From the NCBI GenBank assembly GCA_002328035.1, contig DCVL01000049.1:33178-97177 (forward strand): a stretch of 64,000 nucleotides of DNA. Reading direction: 5' to 3'. Below the pieces are notes generated by a model. That model was not told the DNA's origin and did not search any database. It saw only the letters and a program-made list of their open reading frames with translations. Shown here piece after piece: positions 8,635-16,328 of this stretch (the stretch's first letter is position 1; each line of letters begins with the position of its first letter). The DNA is from Geobacter sp. UBA2189. GTDB taxonomy: Bacteria; Desulfobacterota; Desulfuromonadia; Geobacterales; Pseudopelobacteraceae. The translations under genes were made by a program, and so were the position numbers.

Positions 8635-9890
8635 AGCTCGGATACCCGCTTTATATCTGCGCCAAGGGCTGCAAGCTTGCTTTCAATCTGCTCGTAACCC
8701 CGATCCAGATGATATATTCGCTGAATCTCTGTTGTCCCCTCCGCTGCAAGCCCGGCCAGAACCAGCGAAGCGGACGCACGAAGGTCTGTCGCCATTACCG
8801 GCGCTCCAGAGAGCTTCTTTACCCCTTTTATAGTAGCCGAATTCCCCTCAATGGTAATATCAGCGCCAAACCGCTGCAGCTCTGATACATGCATAAAGCG
8901 GTTTTCAAAAATATTCTCGCTTATCACGCTGGCTCCATCTGCTATGCACATAAGCGCCATAAACTGAGCCTGCATGTCTGTTGGAAAGCCCGGATAAGGA
9001 CGGGTCTTGATGTTTATGGCATTTGGCCGCTTAGGCCCCTTAACCCTTACCACTCCATTTCTGTTGGTAATCTCAACCCCTGCGTCCATCAATTTAAAGC
9101 TTAAGGCATCCAGATGTTCCAGCTTCATCCCTTTAATCTTGACATCACCACCCGTAATGGCGGCAGCACAGATAAAAGTTCCGGCCTCAATCCTGTCAGG
9201 CATAACCTCATATCCCGCCGGGGATAGCTCCGCTACGCCATGAATCCTTATAGTGTCAGTACCGGCTCCTTCAATCCTGGCTCCCATCCTGTTAAGGTAC
9301 TCCGCCAGATCGGCTATTTCAGGCTCACGAGCTGCATTTTCAAGAACCGTAACCCCTTTGGCAAGCGCAGCCGCCATCATAAGATGTTCCGTCCCCCCAA
9401 CGGTGGAGACATCAAAGTTGACCCTGGCTCCCTTTAACCCCTTTTTTGCAGTAGCTTCAACATAGCCATGCTCAAGCCTTATCTCCGCACCCAATGCCTT
9501 AAGCCCTTTAAGGTGCTGATCTATTGGACGGGCGCCAATAGCACATCCGCCTGGCAGTGAAACCCTTGAGCGCCCAAAACGAGCCAAAAGCGGTCCAAGC
9601 ACCAGAACTGAGGCGCGCATAGTCTTTACCAGGTCGTATGTAGCCTCTACAGTGTTTATTGTAGAAGCATCAATCCGCATACTGTTTTCATGGCGTTCCA
9701 CAACAGCGCCAAGCGATTGCAGAAGTTTTGCCGTTGTATTGATATCGCGCAGCCGGGGAACATTGGTAATAGAGCTGATACCCTCAGCCAATATTGCTGC
9801 AATACAGATAGGTAGTGAGGCATTCTTTGAACCGCTGACAGTCACTTCACCTTTCAGCCTGTTTCCACCGTTAATAATAAGTTTGTCCAC
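8631..9890 (-). CDS. murA: UDP-N-acetylglucosamine 1-carboxyvinyltransferase
   Basis: 419 residues from a GTG start. MurA transfers enolpyruvate to UDP-GlcNAc, the first committed step of peptidoglycan synthesis. The N-terminal substrate-binding Lys is in VSGSKNASLP. The active-site Cys is in LPGGCAIGARPIDQH, so the enzyme should be fosfomycin-sensitive by known rules for this residue. The RPYPGFPTDMQAQ segment is also typical. It heads a murA-hisG-hisD string in which genes overlap or nearly touch. Confidence 0.97.
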   Translation of the reverse strand: MDKLIINGGNRLKGEVTVSGSKNASLPICIAAILAEGISSITNVPRLRDINTTAKLLQSLGAVVERHENSMRIDASTINTVEATYDLVKTMRASVLVLGPLLARFGRSRVSLPGGCAIGARPIDQHLKGLKALGAEIRLEHGYVEATAKKGLKGARVNFDVSTVGGTEHLMMAAALAKGVTVLENAAREPEIADLAEYLNRMGARIEGAGTDTIRIHGVAELSPAGYEVMPDRIEAGTFICAAAITGGDVKIKGMKLEHLDALSFKLMDAGVEITNRNGVVRVKGPKRPNAINIKTRPYPGFPTDMQAQFMALMCIADGASVISENIFENRFMHVSELQRFGADITIEGNSATIKGVKKLSGAPVMATDLRASASLVLAGLAAEGTTEIQRIYHLDRGYEQIESKLAALGADIKRVSEL

Positions 9891-9972
9891 AGATAGATAC
9901 CTTTGATTGAGATAAAAGAAGGTTCATACTAACCGATCAGAAGTGGGAGGAAAAGCTAAAACATTCTGTATA

Positions 9973-10857
9973 TTAGCGATAAACCGGCAGGGTTCCACGC
10001 ACCTCAAATGTTGGCCCATTATCGATATCCTGATAATCGCCAAAATCATCACCATATTCGCTATCCGGCACGGCCCATTCATACAGCTTTTTAGAATCCA
10101 TCAAGACCGGCCTTTGAGGCACTCCGAAGGCTCGTTCCTGCATCTCTTCATCAAACAGCCCGACACAACCATGAGATGCAGGCCGACCAGGCAGATCCCT
10201 GGCATGAATCCAGAAACCTATATTTTTTTCGTCAATATGAAAGCGCAAGGCATAGTCCATCGGATACTGATCCCCCTCTTCACCGTTAATCTTGTACAGA
10301 GATGAGGTATGGGTCTGATGCCGGGCATCAACCCTGTAAATACCAACAGGGGTTTCAGTTCCTGGTTTTCCGGTAGCAGCCGGCATTGAAAACCTGAGCT
10401 TCCCCTTTTCGTAGGCGCCAATCCACTGCTCGTTAAGATCCAGCAGTATATATTTTCGATATCCATTTGCAGGTGGATATTCTTTGGGCAGAGGGTCATA
10501 GCTCCTGATATCATCCATATTGTCAGGTTCTTTTATTGTCATCCCAGGGTAAACATGACGTCGATCAACACGATTAAAACGGGCAATCAGGATCCAATCC
10601 TTGCCGTAAAGGGATTCAAGCGTCTCATGGGGTCGGATAAACCGTGGATGCCAACGCATGTTCCTCTGGCTGGGATAATCTATCCTTGATAGATCCTCCA
10701 TCGCCTTATCCGCAGCCGAAGCACCGGGGCGGTCGATAGTATCTATCTCCCATGTCAACCAGCTTCCGCTAATTATGGCAGTAAAAAAAACCACCAGTAC
10801 CAGCCGGTGGCTCCAACGCATCTGTGAAGAACTATTAAAGAACCTTGACATCATCAT
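9973..10857 (-). CDS. L,D-transpeptidase (YkuD family)
   Basis: 294 residues with one N-terminal hydrophobic segment (about 18-36), so it is probably anchored in the inner membrane or secreted. The YkuD catalytic motif is complete: IHARDLPGRPASHGCVGL (His, then Ser-His-Gly-Cys), with Cys the nucleophile. Such enzymes crosslink peptidoglycan or attach lipoproteins to it. A segment before it (FNRVDRRHVYPGMTIKEP) resembles a LysM-like or linker region often seen in these proteins. The gene follows murA across 82 bases on the same strand, but runs from its own ATGATGATG start. Confidence 0.85.
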   Translation of the reverse strand: MMMSRFFNSSSQMRWSHRLVLVVFFTAIISGSWLTWEIDTIDRPGASAADKAMEDLSRIDYPSQRNMRWHPRFIRPHETLESLYGKDWILIARFNRVDRRHVYPGMTIKEPDNMDDIRSYDPLPKEYPPANGYRKYILLDLNEQWIGAYEKGKLRFSMPAATGKPGTETPVGIYRVDARHQTHTSSLYKINGEEGDQYPMDYALRFHIDEKNIGFWIHARDLPGRPASHGCVGLFDEEMQERAFGVPQRPVLMDSKKLYEWAVPDSEYGDDFGDYQDIDNGPTFEVRGTLPVYR

Positions 10858-11111
10858 ATACGATTCCGGCAGCTAAAGACATTTTCAGGTTCACCATGAT
10901 AAAATTTAAACTAAGGGCGCGCATTATACAGAGCATCAGAGCATCCTTCAATAGTGCAATCAAGATTGAAGGCAAAATAGCTCAAAAACTGCTTTTACCG
11001 TTTATCACCATTAAAATATCCCTTCTTTTCAGGAGTTCACTCTTGTGATAAAAGTAAATTAGTCTTTGTGAAATGGTAGAGTAGACAGCTGCAACCATGA
11101 GGAGTCCTGAT
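10858..11111. other. Divergent intergenic region
   Basis: About 250 bases between the divergent L,D-transpeptidase and Uma2 genes. It should hold both promoters. I see no repeat, RNA or convincing ORF in it. A 67-codon frame (10845-11048) lacks a ribosome binding site and overlaps the start of the transpeptidase gene. Confidence 0.4.
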
Positions 11112-11711
11112 ATGAATCTCGCAATCAACAACACTGAACAACTCTGGACGTATACCGATTACCTCACTTGGGATGACTCTCAGCGATGGGAGCTGATAGA
11201 CGGGATCGCCTTTGACATGAGTCCCGCTCCATCAAGGCAGCACCAGGAACTCTCAGGTGAGCTATTCAGACAACTTGCAAATTATCTAAAAGACAAGCCG
11301 TGCAATGTCTATGATGCCCCTTTTGATCTCCGTCTCTCCGAAAAACCAAATTCAAGCGACAATTACATTGATACGGTAGTACAGCCGGATATTCTTGTTG
11401 TCTGCGACAAGTCAAAGCTTGACGATCGGGGATGTAACGGCGCTCCCGATCTTATCGTAGAGATAACATCACCATCAACAGCCAAAATGGATCTTACAAC
11501 CAAATTTGATCTGTACCAGAAACACGGAGTGAAGGAATACTGGATTGTACACCCTGCAGAAAAGACGGTTATGGTGTTCAAGTTACTGGAAACCGGCCTT
11601 TATGGAGCCCCTGACCGCTATGCCGATGACGGCAAGATTTCTGTTCCGCTGCTTGGCGACCTTGTTATTGACCTGAAGGAGCTGTTTGCCGAGCAAGTTG
11701 CCGTCTCTTAG
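11112..11711 (+). CDS. Uma2 family endonuclease-like protein (DUF820)
   Basis: 199 residues from the ATG at 11112, which has GGAG 7 bases upstream; an ATG at 11097 has no such site. The protein shows the PD-(D/E)XK-type core of the Uma2/DUF820 family: the N-terminal ELIDGIAFDMSPAPS, a VQPDILVVCD strand, PDLIVEITSPSTAKMDLTTK, and EYWIVHPAEKTVMVF. These families are widespread in cyanobacteria and Geobacter, often as mobile single genes of unknown biological role. It is monocistronic, upstream of pilA. Confidence 0.8.
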   Translation: MNLAINNTEQLWTYTDYLTWDDSQRWELIDGIAFDMSPAPSRQHQELSGELFRQLANYLKDKPCNVYDAPFDLRLSEKPNSSDNYIDTVVQPDILVVCDKSKLDDRGCNGAPDLIVEITSPSTAKMDLTTKFDLYQKHGVKEYWIVHPAEKTVMVFKLLETGLYGAPDRYADDGKISVPLLGDLVIDLKELFAEQVAVS

Positions 11712-12016
11712 CATCATTGCTAAAGACAGTATAAAAAAGCCTGATCTCCTGATTACTTAGACAACTTAACAAACGTCCCCTGAATTACTGAATTAATGAC
11801 AAAATTTGACAGCACCGCTTGACAAACATCTTGCATCTGTTAGGCTGGTAACAGTTAATTACATTGAATGGACTCCTTAAATACGCACAGTTGCAGGTTT
11901 CATTTTTTTGGCTCTGATTTTGCTTGTTGTTTTAAACCATCAGCTCAACCATGTTTTTAACCAGTTATTTACTACCCTGCATATTGGCAGGACACAACCC
12001 GAAAGGAGAAGAATCT
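11712..12016. other. pilA upstream region
   Basis: About 305 bases with no gene. It carries the sigma-54 promoter listed separately, and a long untranslated leader of about 80 bases before pilA. Two direct TTGACA-like boxes (TTTGACAG and CTTGACAA) occur near 11803 and 11819 but have no matching -10 box. PilR-type enhancer sites would be expected here; none can be named by eye. Confidence 0.5.
11909..11924 (+). promoter_or_regulatory. Sigma-54 promoter of pilA
   Basis: The sequence TGGCTCTGATTTTGCT has the invariant GG (11910-11911) and GC (11922-11923) exactly 12 bases apart, and agrees with the TGGCAC-N5-TTGC consensus. Transcription would start near 11935. In G. sulfurreducens pilA is transcribed by RpoN with the PilS/PilR two-component system, which supports the call. 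Confidence 0.8.
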
Positions 12017-12241
12017 ATGTTAAACAAGATTCGGAACAGAAAAGGATTCACCCTAATCGAGCTGCTGATAGTTGTTGCTATCATCGGCATCCTGGCAGCA
12101 ATTGCCATCCCGCAGTTCTCGGCCTATCGTGAGAAGGCGTATAACAGTGCCTCTAACTCGGATTTGAAAAACTGGAAGACAGGTATGGAAGCCTATAATG
12201 CTGATTTCCAGACCTATCCTGCCGCTTTTGACGTTCACTAG
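12017..12241 (+). CDS. pilA: Type IV pilin PilA-N (Geobacter short pilin)
   Basis: 74 residues: a 10-residue leader ending in Gly and a 64-residue mature chain beginning FTLIELLIVVAIIGILAA, with Glu5. The start is the ATG with AAAGGAG upstream. The chain has only the N-terminal helix and a short tail, as in Geobacter e-pilins or PilA-N. Aromatic residues of the mature chain are F1, F24, Y27, Y32, W43, Y50, F54, Y57 and F61. From memory the G. sulfurreducens protein has six aromatics; this one has more, and W43 is unusual. PilD would cleave and methylate it. The PilA-C gene follows after 34 bases. Proposed roles in the literature are conductive filaments or a periplasmic pseudopilus that secretes cytochromes. 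Confidence 0.95.
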   Translation: MLNKIRNRKGFTLIELLIVVAIIGILAAIAIPQFSAYREKAYNSASNSDLKNWKTGMEAYNADFQTYPAAFDVH

Positions 12242-12275
12242 AACAAAACATTTCAATGTTAAGGAGGATATTATA

Positions 12276-12653
12276 ATGAAAAGAATTCTTGCAATCACTT
12301 TTATATTAAGTTCAATGAGCACCCTCGCTTTAGCAGCTCCATTAGCTTCTGGGACTGTTACAGGCACTGGGGTGGCTATCTATGGTGGTGTTGATGCAGC
12401 TTCTGCACTTAATGCAACAAACGGTCTTGTTAGAACATCAACAGGTGTCAGGGCTATTGTTAATACTGATACTGGTCATACCGAGTATGCTCTTGGTACA
12501 AAACATGATACTGGGAATAAGATTTTTGGTACTGCAAACGACTCTACGAATATTTATTGGTTTCAGTCAATAGCAGGCAACACATTAGGTGCAAACTTTG
12601 GTACTGGTACGAACAAAGATAATTTTGGCGGTGCTGGATGGACAGCATACTAG
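12276..12653 (+). CDS. PilA-C partner of split pilin (GSU1497-like)
   Basis: 125 residues with a strong AAGGAGG ribosome binding site. Residues 1-21 are a Sec signal peptide (ending LALAA). The mature chain is small, Gly/Thr/Asn-rich and low in charge, with repeated VxTxTG turns (GTVTGTGVAIYGG; GLVRTSTGVRAIVNT), ending FGGAGWTAY. It has no prepilin leader. By position and character it corresponds to GSU1497 (also called PilA-C or Spc), which stabilises PilA-N and forms a heterodimer with it. The pair ends at a strong terminator, so they form a two-gene unit. Confidence 0.85.
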   Translation: MKRILAITFILSSMSTLALAAPLASGTVTGTGVAIYGGVDAASALNATNGLVRTSTGVRAIVNTDTGHTEYALGTKHDTGNKIFGTANDSTNIYWFQSIAGNTLGANFGTGTNKDNFGGAGWTAY

Positions 12654-12671
12654 CTCTAAAAGTTTATTTTT

Positions 12672-12711
12672 AAAAAAGCGGGGTGTTTCAACACCCCGCT
12701 TTTTTGTTTTT
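12672..12711 (+). terminator. Rho-independent terminator after pilA-C
   Basis: A long, almost perfect hairpin: arm AAAAAAGCGGGGTGTT (12672-12687), loop of two bases, arm AACACCCCGCTTTTTT (12690-12705), then more T. It separates the pilin unit from the TA-rich region. Confidence 0.95.
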
Positions 12712-12723
12712 ATTCCTTGCTGA

Positions 12724-12870
12724 AAAAACTTAGGCAGGGTTTTGAGGTATACAGTTGAACCTTCCGGTACTAACGGACTTTCCAAAAGATCCCAGATTCA
12801 GATTGATACGCTTCTGACAATTACAAGGACAAAAGATGGTCAGGTTATTGGAACTCTAACCAGGAAATAA
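12724..12870 (+). pseudogene. MazF/PemK toxin remnant (C-terminal part)
   Basis: An open stretch of 48 codons after a stop at 12721-12723, without start codon or ribosome binding site. It encodes RYTVEPSGTNGLSKRSQIQI and then DTLLTITRTKDGQVIGTLT. This matches the C-terminal half of MazF/PemK endoribonucleases, in which an N-G-L-x-K-x-S-Q-I motif is followed by the I/V-G-x-L ending. The N-terminal half, with the catalytic Arg and the antitoxin gene, is missing; the pilin terminator now sits where it should be. It is read as a decayed TA module. Confidence 0.7.
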
Positions 12871-12932
12871 ATGAAAGAAGTGACTCGATTGCTGGCACTA
12901 TCTTTATTGGCATAGCGTAGTGTGGTGTGCAG

Positions 12933-12973
12933 TTGACAAAACCATGACATGGATGTACAGTTAAAATGTACAT
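12933..12973 (+). promoter_or_regulatory. Promoter and TGTACA operator of phd/PIN module
   Basis: TTGACA (12933-12938) is followed after 17 bases by TACAGT (12956-12961). The -10 box is buried in the palindrome ATGTACA-GTTAAAA-TGTACAT (12953-12973). Two TGTACA boxes lie 13 bases apart. TGTACA is the known core recognised by YefM-type antitoxins, so autorepression by the first gene product is likely. Confidence 0.75.
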
Positions 12974-12996
12974 AATGCGTGTGGTTGGGGGTTATC

Positions 12997-13236
12997 ATGC
13001 TAAGCGTCAATGTAACCGAATTTAGAAGCCATCTTCCTGCCTACCTTGATAAAGTGAAATCGGGTGAAATGCTGGCGCTTACCTCACGTGGTAAAACAGT
13101 CGCATGTATGGTGCCTGTGGTTGATGAATCACTAAAGGCACAGGAATGGCTTGCGAGCATACGAATAACCAGCTGGGTAGGGGATGTGATAACTCCTTTG
13201 GATGAAGCATGGGAGGCATTGAGTGGTACTCCTTGA
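12997..13236 (+). CDS. Phd/YefM family antitoxin
   Basis: 79 residues from the ATG with GGGGG upstream (TTGGGGGTTATC). The DNA-binding N-terminal fold is typical: VNVTEFRSHLPAYLDKVKSG then LALTSRGKTVACMVPV. The C-terminal tail, rich in Trp (two Trp plus one near the end), should wrap the toxin. It overlaps the PIN toxin gene by 14 bases. Autoregulation through the TGTACA palindrome upstream is inferred. Confidence 0.85.
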   Translation: MLSVNVTEFRSHLPAYLDKVKSGEMLALTSRGKTVACMVPVVDESLKAQEWLASIRITSWVGDVITPLDEAWEALSGTP

Positions 13237-13618
13237 CACCTGTGTACTTATTCATGCTTCTTTGACAGCGGACAGGCTTGGTAAACAAGCGGCTGATACA
13301 ATTGCAAACGGGTTGCAGAACAAGTCCCTGGCGTGTAGCGATATATCCTTGCGGGAAATTGCCATGCTGATCAGTCGCGGGCGCCTAAAACCAGATGCTG
13401 ATAGTGCCTTTTTTATCCAGCAAGTGGTGTTGGCTTTTAGCCTTACCATTTTTCCCATTACGCCATTAATTGCGGTCTTGTCCGCTGATGATACTCTTTT
13501 TTATCATAAAGATCCGTGTGATCGGATTATAGCTGCCACTGCACTACATAATTCGATCCCGCTCATAACAAGTGACAGCCGTCTGCAAAGGATACCTGGT
13601 CTTATCACCATCTGGTAA
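13223..13618 (+). CDS. PIN domain toxin (VapC-like)
   Basis: 131 residues from a GTG with GGGAGG 6 bases upstream, inside the end of the antitoxin gene. PIN-domain acidic residues are in place: LLDTCVLIHA (first Asp), LREIAML (Glu), DPCDRIIAATA (Asp) and TSDSRL (last Asp). VapC proteins are Mg-dependent RNases that often cut initiator or other tRNAs. It pairs here with a Phd-type antitoxin. Confidence 0.85.
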   Translation: MVLLDTCVLIHASLTADRLGKQAADTIANGLQNKSLACSDISLREIAMLISRGRLKPDADSAFFIQQVVLAFSLTIFPITPLIAVLSADDTLFYHKDPCDRIIAATALHNSIPLITSDSRLQRIPGLITIW

Positions 13619-13746
13619 CAGAGTGTGGCTTAGGGGGGCATTGCGTTGTTAACATATTGAAAAAAGGGCAAGCACCTTCGGGGCTATTGACACACATTGC
13701 CGGACTGTTCGAAACGCTTGATATTTATTTCTGTTTACCATAGACT

Positions 13747-13752
13747 TGTACA
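13747..13752 (+). promoter_or_regulatory. TGTACA operator core of yefM-yoeB
   Basis: A TGTACA box lies 22 bases before the antitoxin ATG, in ACTTGTACAGTATATAG. A weak promoter (TTGATA, 17 bases, TAGACT) is positioned just upstream. TGTACA is the known core of the YefM-YoeB operator, so this is likely the autoregulatory site. Confidence 0.5.
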
Positions 13753-13774
13753 GTATATAGAACAGGAGGCTGTC

Positions 13775-14029
13775 ATGAGGGTGGTAAATTTTACCGAAGC
13801 TCGTAATCATTTGAAGGTGGTGCTTGATCAAACAGTTGCAGATGCTGATTTCACAATAATTTCGCGCAGGGATGCACAGGATGCTGTGGTGATGTCTCTT
13901 GATACCTTTAACAGTTTTGTAGAAACTGTTCATCTGCTTAAATCGCCTGCCAACGCTGTTCACTTGTCCCGTTCCATCGATCAGTATCGCGCCGGTTTGA
14001 CTATTCAACAGGATCTTGTAGATGCCTGA
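13775..14029 (+). CDS. yefM: Antitoxin YefM
   Basis: 84 residues from the ATG with AGGAGG 7 bases upstream. The sequence has the YefM/Phd pattern: MRVVNFTEARNHLKVVLDQ, then DADFTIISRRDAQDAVVMSL, then FNSFVETVHLLKSPANAVHL, closely resembling E. coli YefM. It overlaps yoeB by 8 bases. It binds DNA at TGTACA and neutralises YoeB through its C-terminal tail. Confidence 0.92.
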   Translation: MRVVNFTEARNHLKVVLDQTVADADFTIISRRDAQDAVVMSLDTFNSFVETVHLLKSPANAVHLSRSIDQYRAGLTIQQDLVDA

Positions 14030-14288
14030 AAGATTGACCTGGACAGCTGCTGCCTGGGAAGATTACTGCTATTGGCAGAAGCAGGATAAAAAAACTGTAA
14101 AGCGTATTAATATGCTGATTCAGGATGCCTTGCGTAGCCCCTTTGAAGGCATTGGTAAACCGGAGCCATTACGGGAGAATCTTTCCGGTTTTTGGTCGCG
14201 CCGTATTGATGAGACCAATCGGCTGGTCTATGTTGTTGATGCTTCAGATCTGGTTGTCATTGCCTGTAGATACCATTATGGCGGTTAG
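14022..14288 (+). CDS. yoeB: Toxin YoeB
   Basis: 88 residues. YoeB is a ribosome-dependent RNase of the RelE fold. Family features are all present: LTWTAAAWEDYCYWQKQDKK, IGKPEPLRENLSGFWSRRI and the C-terminal ACRYHYGG with the catalytic His and Tyr. The length is normal, so the toxin seems intact. It overlaps yefM by 8 bases. Confidence 0.93.
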   Translation: MPERLTWTAAAWEDYCYWQKQDKKTVKRINMLIQDALRSPFEGIGKPEPLRENLSGFWSRRIDETNRLVYVVDASDLVVIACRYHYGG

Positions 14289-14343
14289 CGGGCTGCTACC
14301 TGGTAGGTCGGTAGAAATGAAACAGAAGGAGTGAACCCCTTGT

Positions 14344-15138
14344 ATGCTTAACATTATACAGATTACCCTGAAAGGGATCTTTCGTGATCGTGTTTTTCAG
14401 GGAATTATGGCCTTAGCCATCCTCTTCTTGTTTATCCCTTCGGCAGCATCCCTTTCCATGAGGCAGGTGACCGAGCTTTCCATTACCCTGTCGCTTTCGT
14501 TAATCTCATTTATTCTTCTTTTACTGTCTGTTTTCCTAGGGGCTACCTCTATCTGGAAGGATATGGAGCGGCGTTATACCTTTAGTGTCCTTAGTTTGCC
14601 TATCAGCAGGACTTCATATCTGCTAGGCCGTTTCTTTGGTCTGGCACTTTTTCTGATCCTGACCTCAGCGCTGCTTGGCAGTGTGGCCTGTCTGGTGATT
14701 AAGGTTGCTTCCGGAGTTTACCCCTCTGAGCGTCCGATTATCTGGGGCTATCTGCTGCTTGCGATTATGTTTGCAACGCTTAAATACATTCTGCTTGTTG
14801 CCGTGGCAATGTTACTTTCAACAGTCAGCACCTCGTTCTTTTTGCCTATATTTGGCACTATTTGCACCTTTCTTGCCAGCGGCATTACCCAGCAGGTGTA
14901 TGAGTATGTCAATTCGCCTGCTTCAGCCAAGGCGGTGTCACCTCTATTTAAACCGGTTGTTACGCTGGTGTACTATCTACTCCCTAATCTGGCCGGTTTT
15001 GATCTGAAGGTAAACGCCATTTACAGCATAGCGCCAAACCTTGTCGGGCTGGGGATTACCAGTGCCTATTTTGTGGCCTATACCTCAATCCTGTTGGGGG
15101 CCTCTGCACTTCTGTTCAATCGCAGGGAAATGAAGTAA
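14344..15138 (+). CDS. ABC-2 type exporter permease (xap-like locus)
   Basis: 264 residues with about six hydrophobic segments, as in ABC-2 permeases. The cytoplasmic stretch WKDMERRYTFSVLSLPISRT is typical of this family. Its ATPase partner is probably the gene at 16744, two genes downstream. The order pilin, PilA-C, permease, TPR protein, ATPase matches what I recall of G. sulfurreducens GSU1496-GSU1501, where GSU1501 (xapD) belongs to the xap extracellular polysaccharide locus needed for cytochrome anchoring. A TAATG overlap couples it to the next gene. Confidence 0.8.
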   Translation: MLNIIQITLKGIFRDRVFQGIMALAILFLFIPSAASLSMRQVTELSITLSLSLISFILLLLSVFLGATSIWKDMERRYTFSVLSLPISRTSYLLGRFFGLALFLILTSALLGSVACLVIKVASGVYPSERPIIWGYLLLAIMFATLKYILLVAVAMLLSTVSTSFFLPIFGTICTFLASGITQQVYEYVNSPASAKAVSPLFKPVVTLVYYLLPNLAGFDLKVNAIYSIAPNLVGLGITSAYFVAYTSILLGASALLFNRREMK

Positions 15139-16001
15139 TGCGAGCTTCTGTTCCGGTTGGCCTGTTTGTGTCAGGGATCCTTCTGTATGGTCTGCTGATT
15201 GGCCCCTTTACTTCCTATATGCGCAGTAAGCCGATTGAGGAAAAGTTGGGCTATTTGCCCAGCGTCAAACTTCTAAAGCCGCTAAGTGCCGACCAGAAAG
15301 AACTTACCGCAGCATCATTGGTGTTCAAGGTAATGATGTACTTCGGCAGCCTGGTGGGTAAGGCACAACAAGGAACGCTGATTGAGCAACAGCCTGATTT
15401 GCAGGGTATGTCCCGGTTATTACATAATGCTGTGCATTTGGATCCCTATAATATGGACGCCTATTATTTCGCCCAGGGGTTTTTAACCTGGGATGCCCGT
15501 CAATTCAAGGTCGCTAATGATCTGCTGGATTATGGTATGAAGTACCGTACTTGGGACTGGCAACTGCCATACTTCGCCGGTTTTAACCATGCCTTCTTTC
15601 TTAAGGATTTCTCCAAGGCAGCAACGTACTACAGACAAGCCGGCCAGTTGAGCGGCAATTCACTCCATATCAATCTTGCCGGACGCTATATGCAGGAGTC
15701 TGGCCAGACAGATCTGGCTGTTGCCTACCTGACCGGCATGGCCAGAACCGCCACAAATCAGGCGGTCAGAAAGAGTTATCAGGAACGGCTGACTGCCTTT
15801 AAGGAACTACAAAAAATTGAGCAGGCATCTGTTCGTTTTAGTCAGGAGCGGGGTATATTGCCTGCCAGTATTGAACAGTTGCTACAGACAGGGTATTTGA
15901 AAACAATGCCGGTTGATCCCTACGGTGGGCGTTTTTATATTGAACCAACCGGCAAGGTGACAACCACCAGTAAGTTTGCCTTTGCCGGGGTAAAGAAGTA
16001 A
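15138..16001 (+). CDS. Membrane-anchored TPR-like protein of the exporter
   Basis: 287 residues with one N-terminal membrane segment (about 5-27) and the rest probably periplasmic. The middle contains TPR-like helices (NAVHLDPYNMDAYYFAQGFL; FSKAATYYRQAGQLSGNSLH). The end, about 235-285, reads RGILPASIEQLLQTGYLKTM then PVDPYGGRFYIEPTGKV, which resembles the C-terminal module of GspG pseudopilins. It starts inside the stop of the permease gene (TAATG). It probably assists export by the ABC transporter; the precise job is unknown. Confidence 0.7.
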   Translation: MRASVPVGLFVSGILLYGLLIGPFTSYMRSKPIEEKLGYLPSVKLLKPLSADQKELTAASLVFKVMMYFGSLVGKAQQGTLIEQQPDLQGMSRLLHNAVHLDPYNMDAYYFAQGFLTWDARQFKVANDLLDYGMKYRTWDWQLPYFAGFNHAFFLKDFSKAATYYRQAGQLSGNSLHINLAGRYMQESGQTDLAVAYLTGMARTATNQAVRKSYQERLTAFKELQKIEQASVRFSQERGILPASIEQLLQTGYLKTMPVDPYGGRFYIEPTGKVTTTSKFAFAGVKK

Positions 16002-16079
16002 TTGCTCACCTTGTTATATGGCTCTTATCGCGCTTGCGCTTGTATGAAAAATGCAGTAATGTTGATTCGGGGGTATGCT

Positions 16080-16328
16080 ATGCCATCATTGCAAGTAAGA
16101 GAATTACCTGAGAATATATATCTTCAACTCTGTCGTGAGGCTGAAATACAGCATCGTTCTATCGCACAACAGGCGGTTGCAATTCTTGCCCGTGGACTTA
16201 CACTGGAGCTTGATCCCAAGTCACGCCGGGCAGCACTGCTGGCTCAGATTAATTCAAATCCAATTAAACTGAATGCAACGCCATCAGTTAATCCGGCGCA
16301 GATTATCCGTGAGGATCGTGAACGATGA
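16080..16328 (+). CDS. FitA/VapB-like ribbon-helix-helix antitoxin
   Basis: 82 residues from ATG 16080, preceded by CGGGGG. MPSLQVRELPENIYLQLCRE and RSIAQQAVAILARGL form a ribbon-helix-helix of the FitA/StbC type. The C-terminal tail (NPAQIIREDRER) would bind the toxin. It overlaps the PIN gene by ATGA. The module has been placed between the second and third genes of the exporter operon, on the same strand. Confidence 0.82.
   Translation: MPSLQVRELPENIYLQLCREAEIQHRSIAQQAVAILARGLTLELDPKSRRAALLAQINSNPIKLNATPSVNPAQIIREDRER

Noticed and set aside
10845..11048. 67-codon frame before the Uma2 gene
   Set aside because: Overlaps the start of the divergent transpeptidase gene and lacks a ribosome binding site.
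12871..12915. 14-codon frame after the MazF remnant
   Set aside because: Too short, no ribosome binding site and not linked to the following antitoxin; likely chance.
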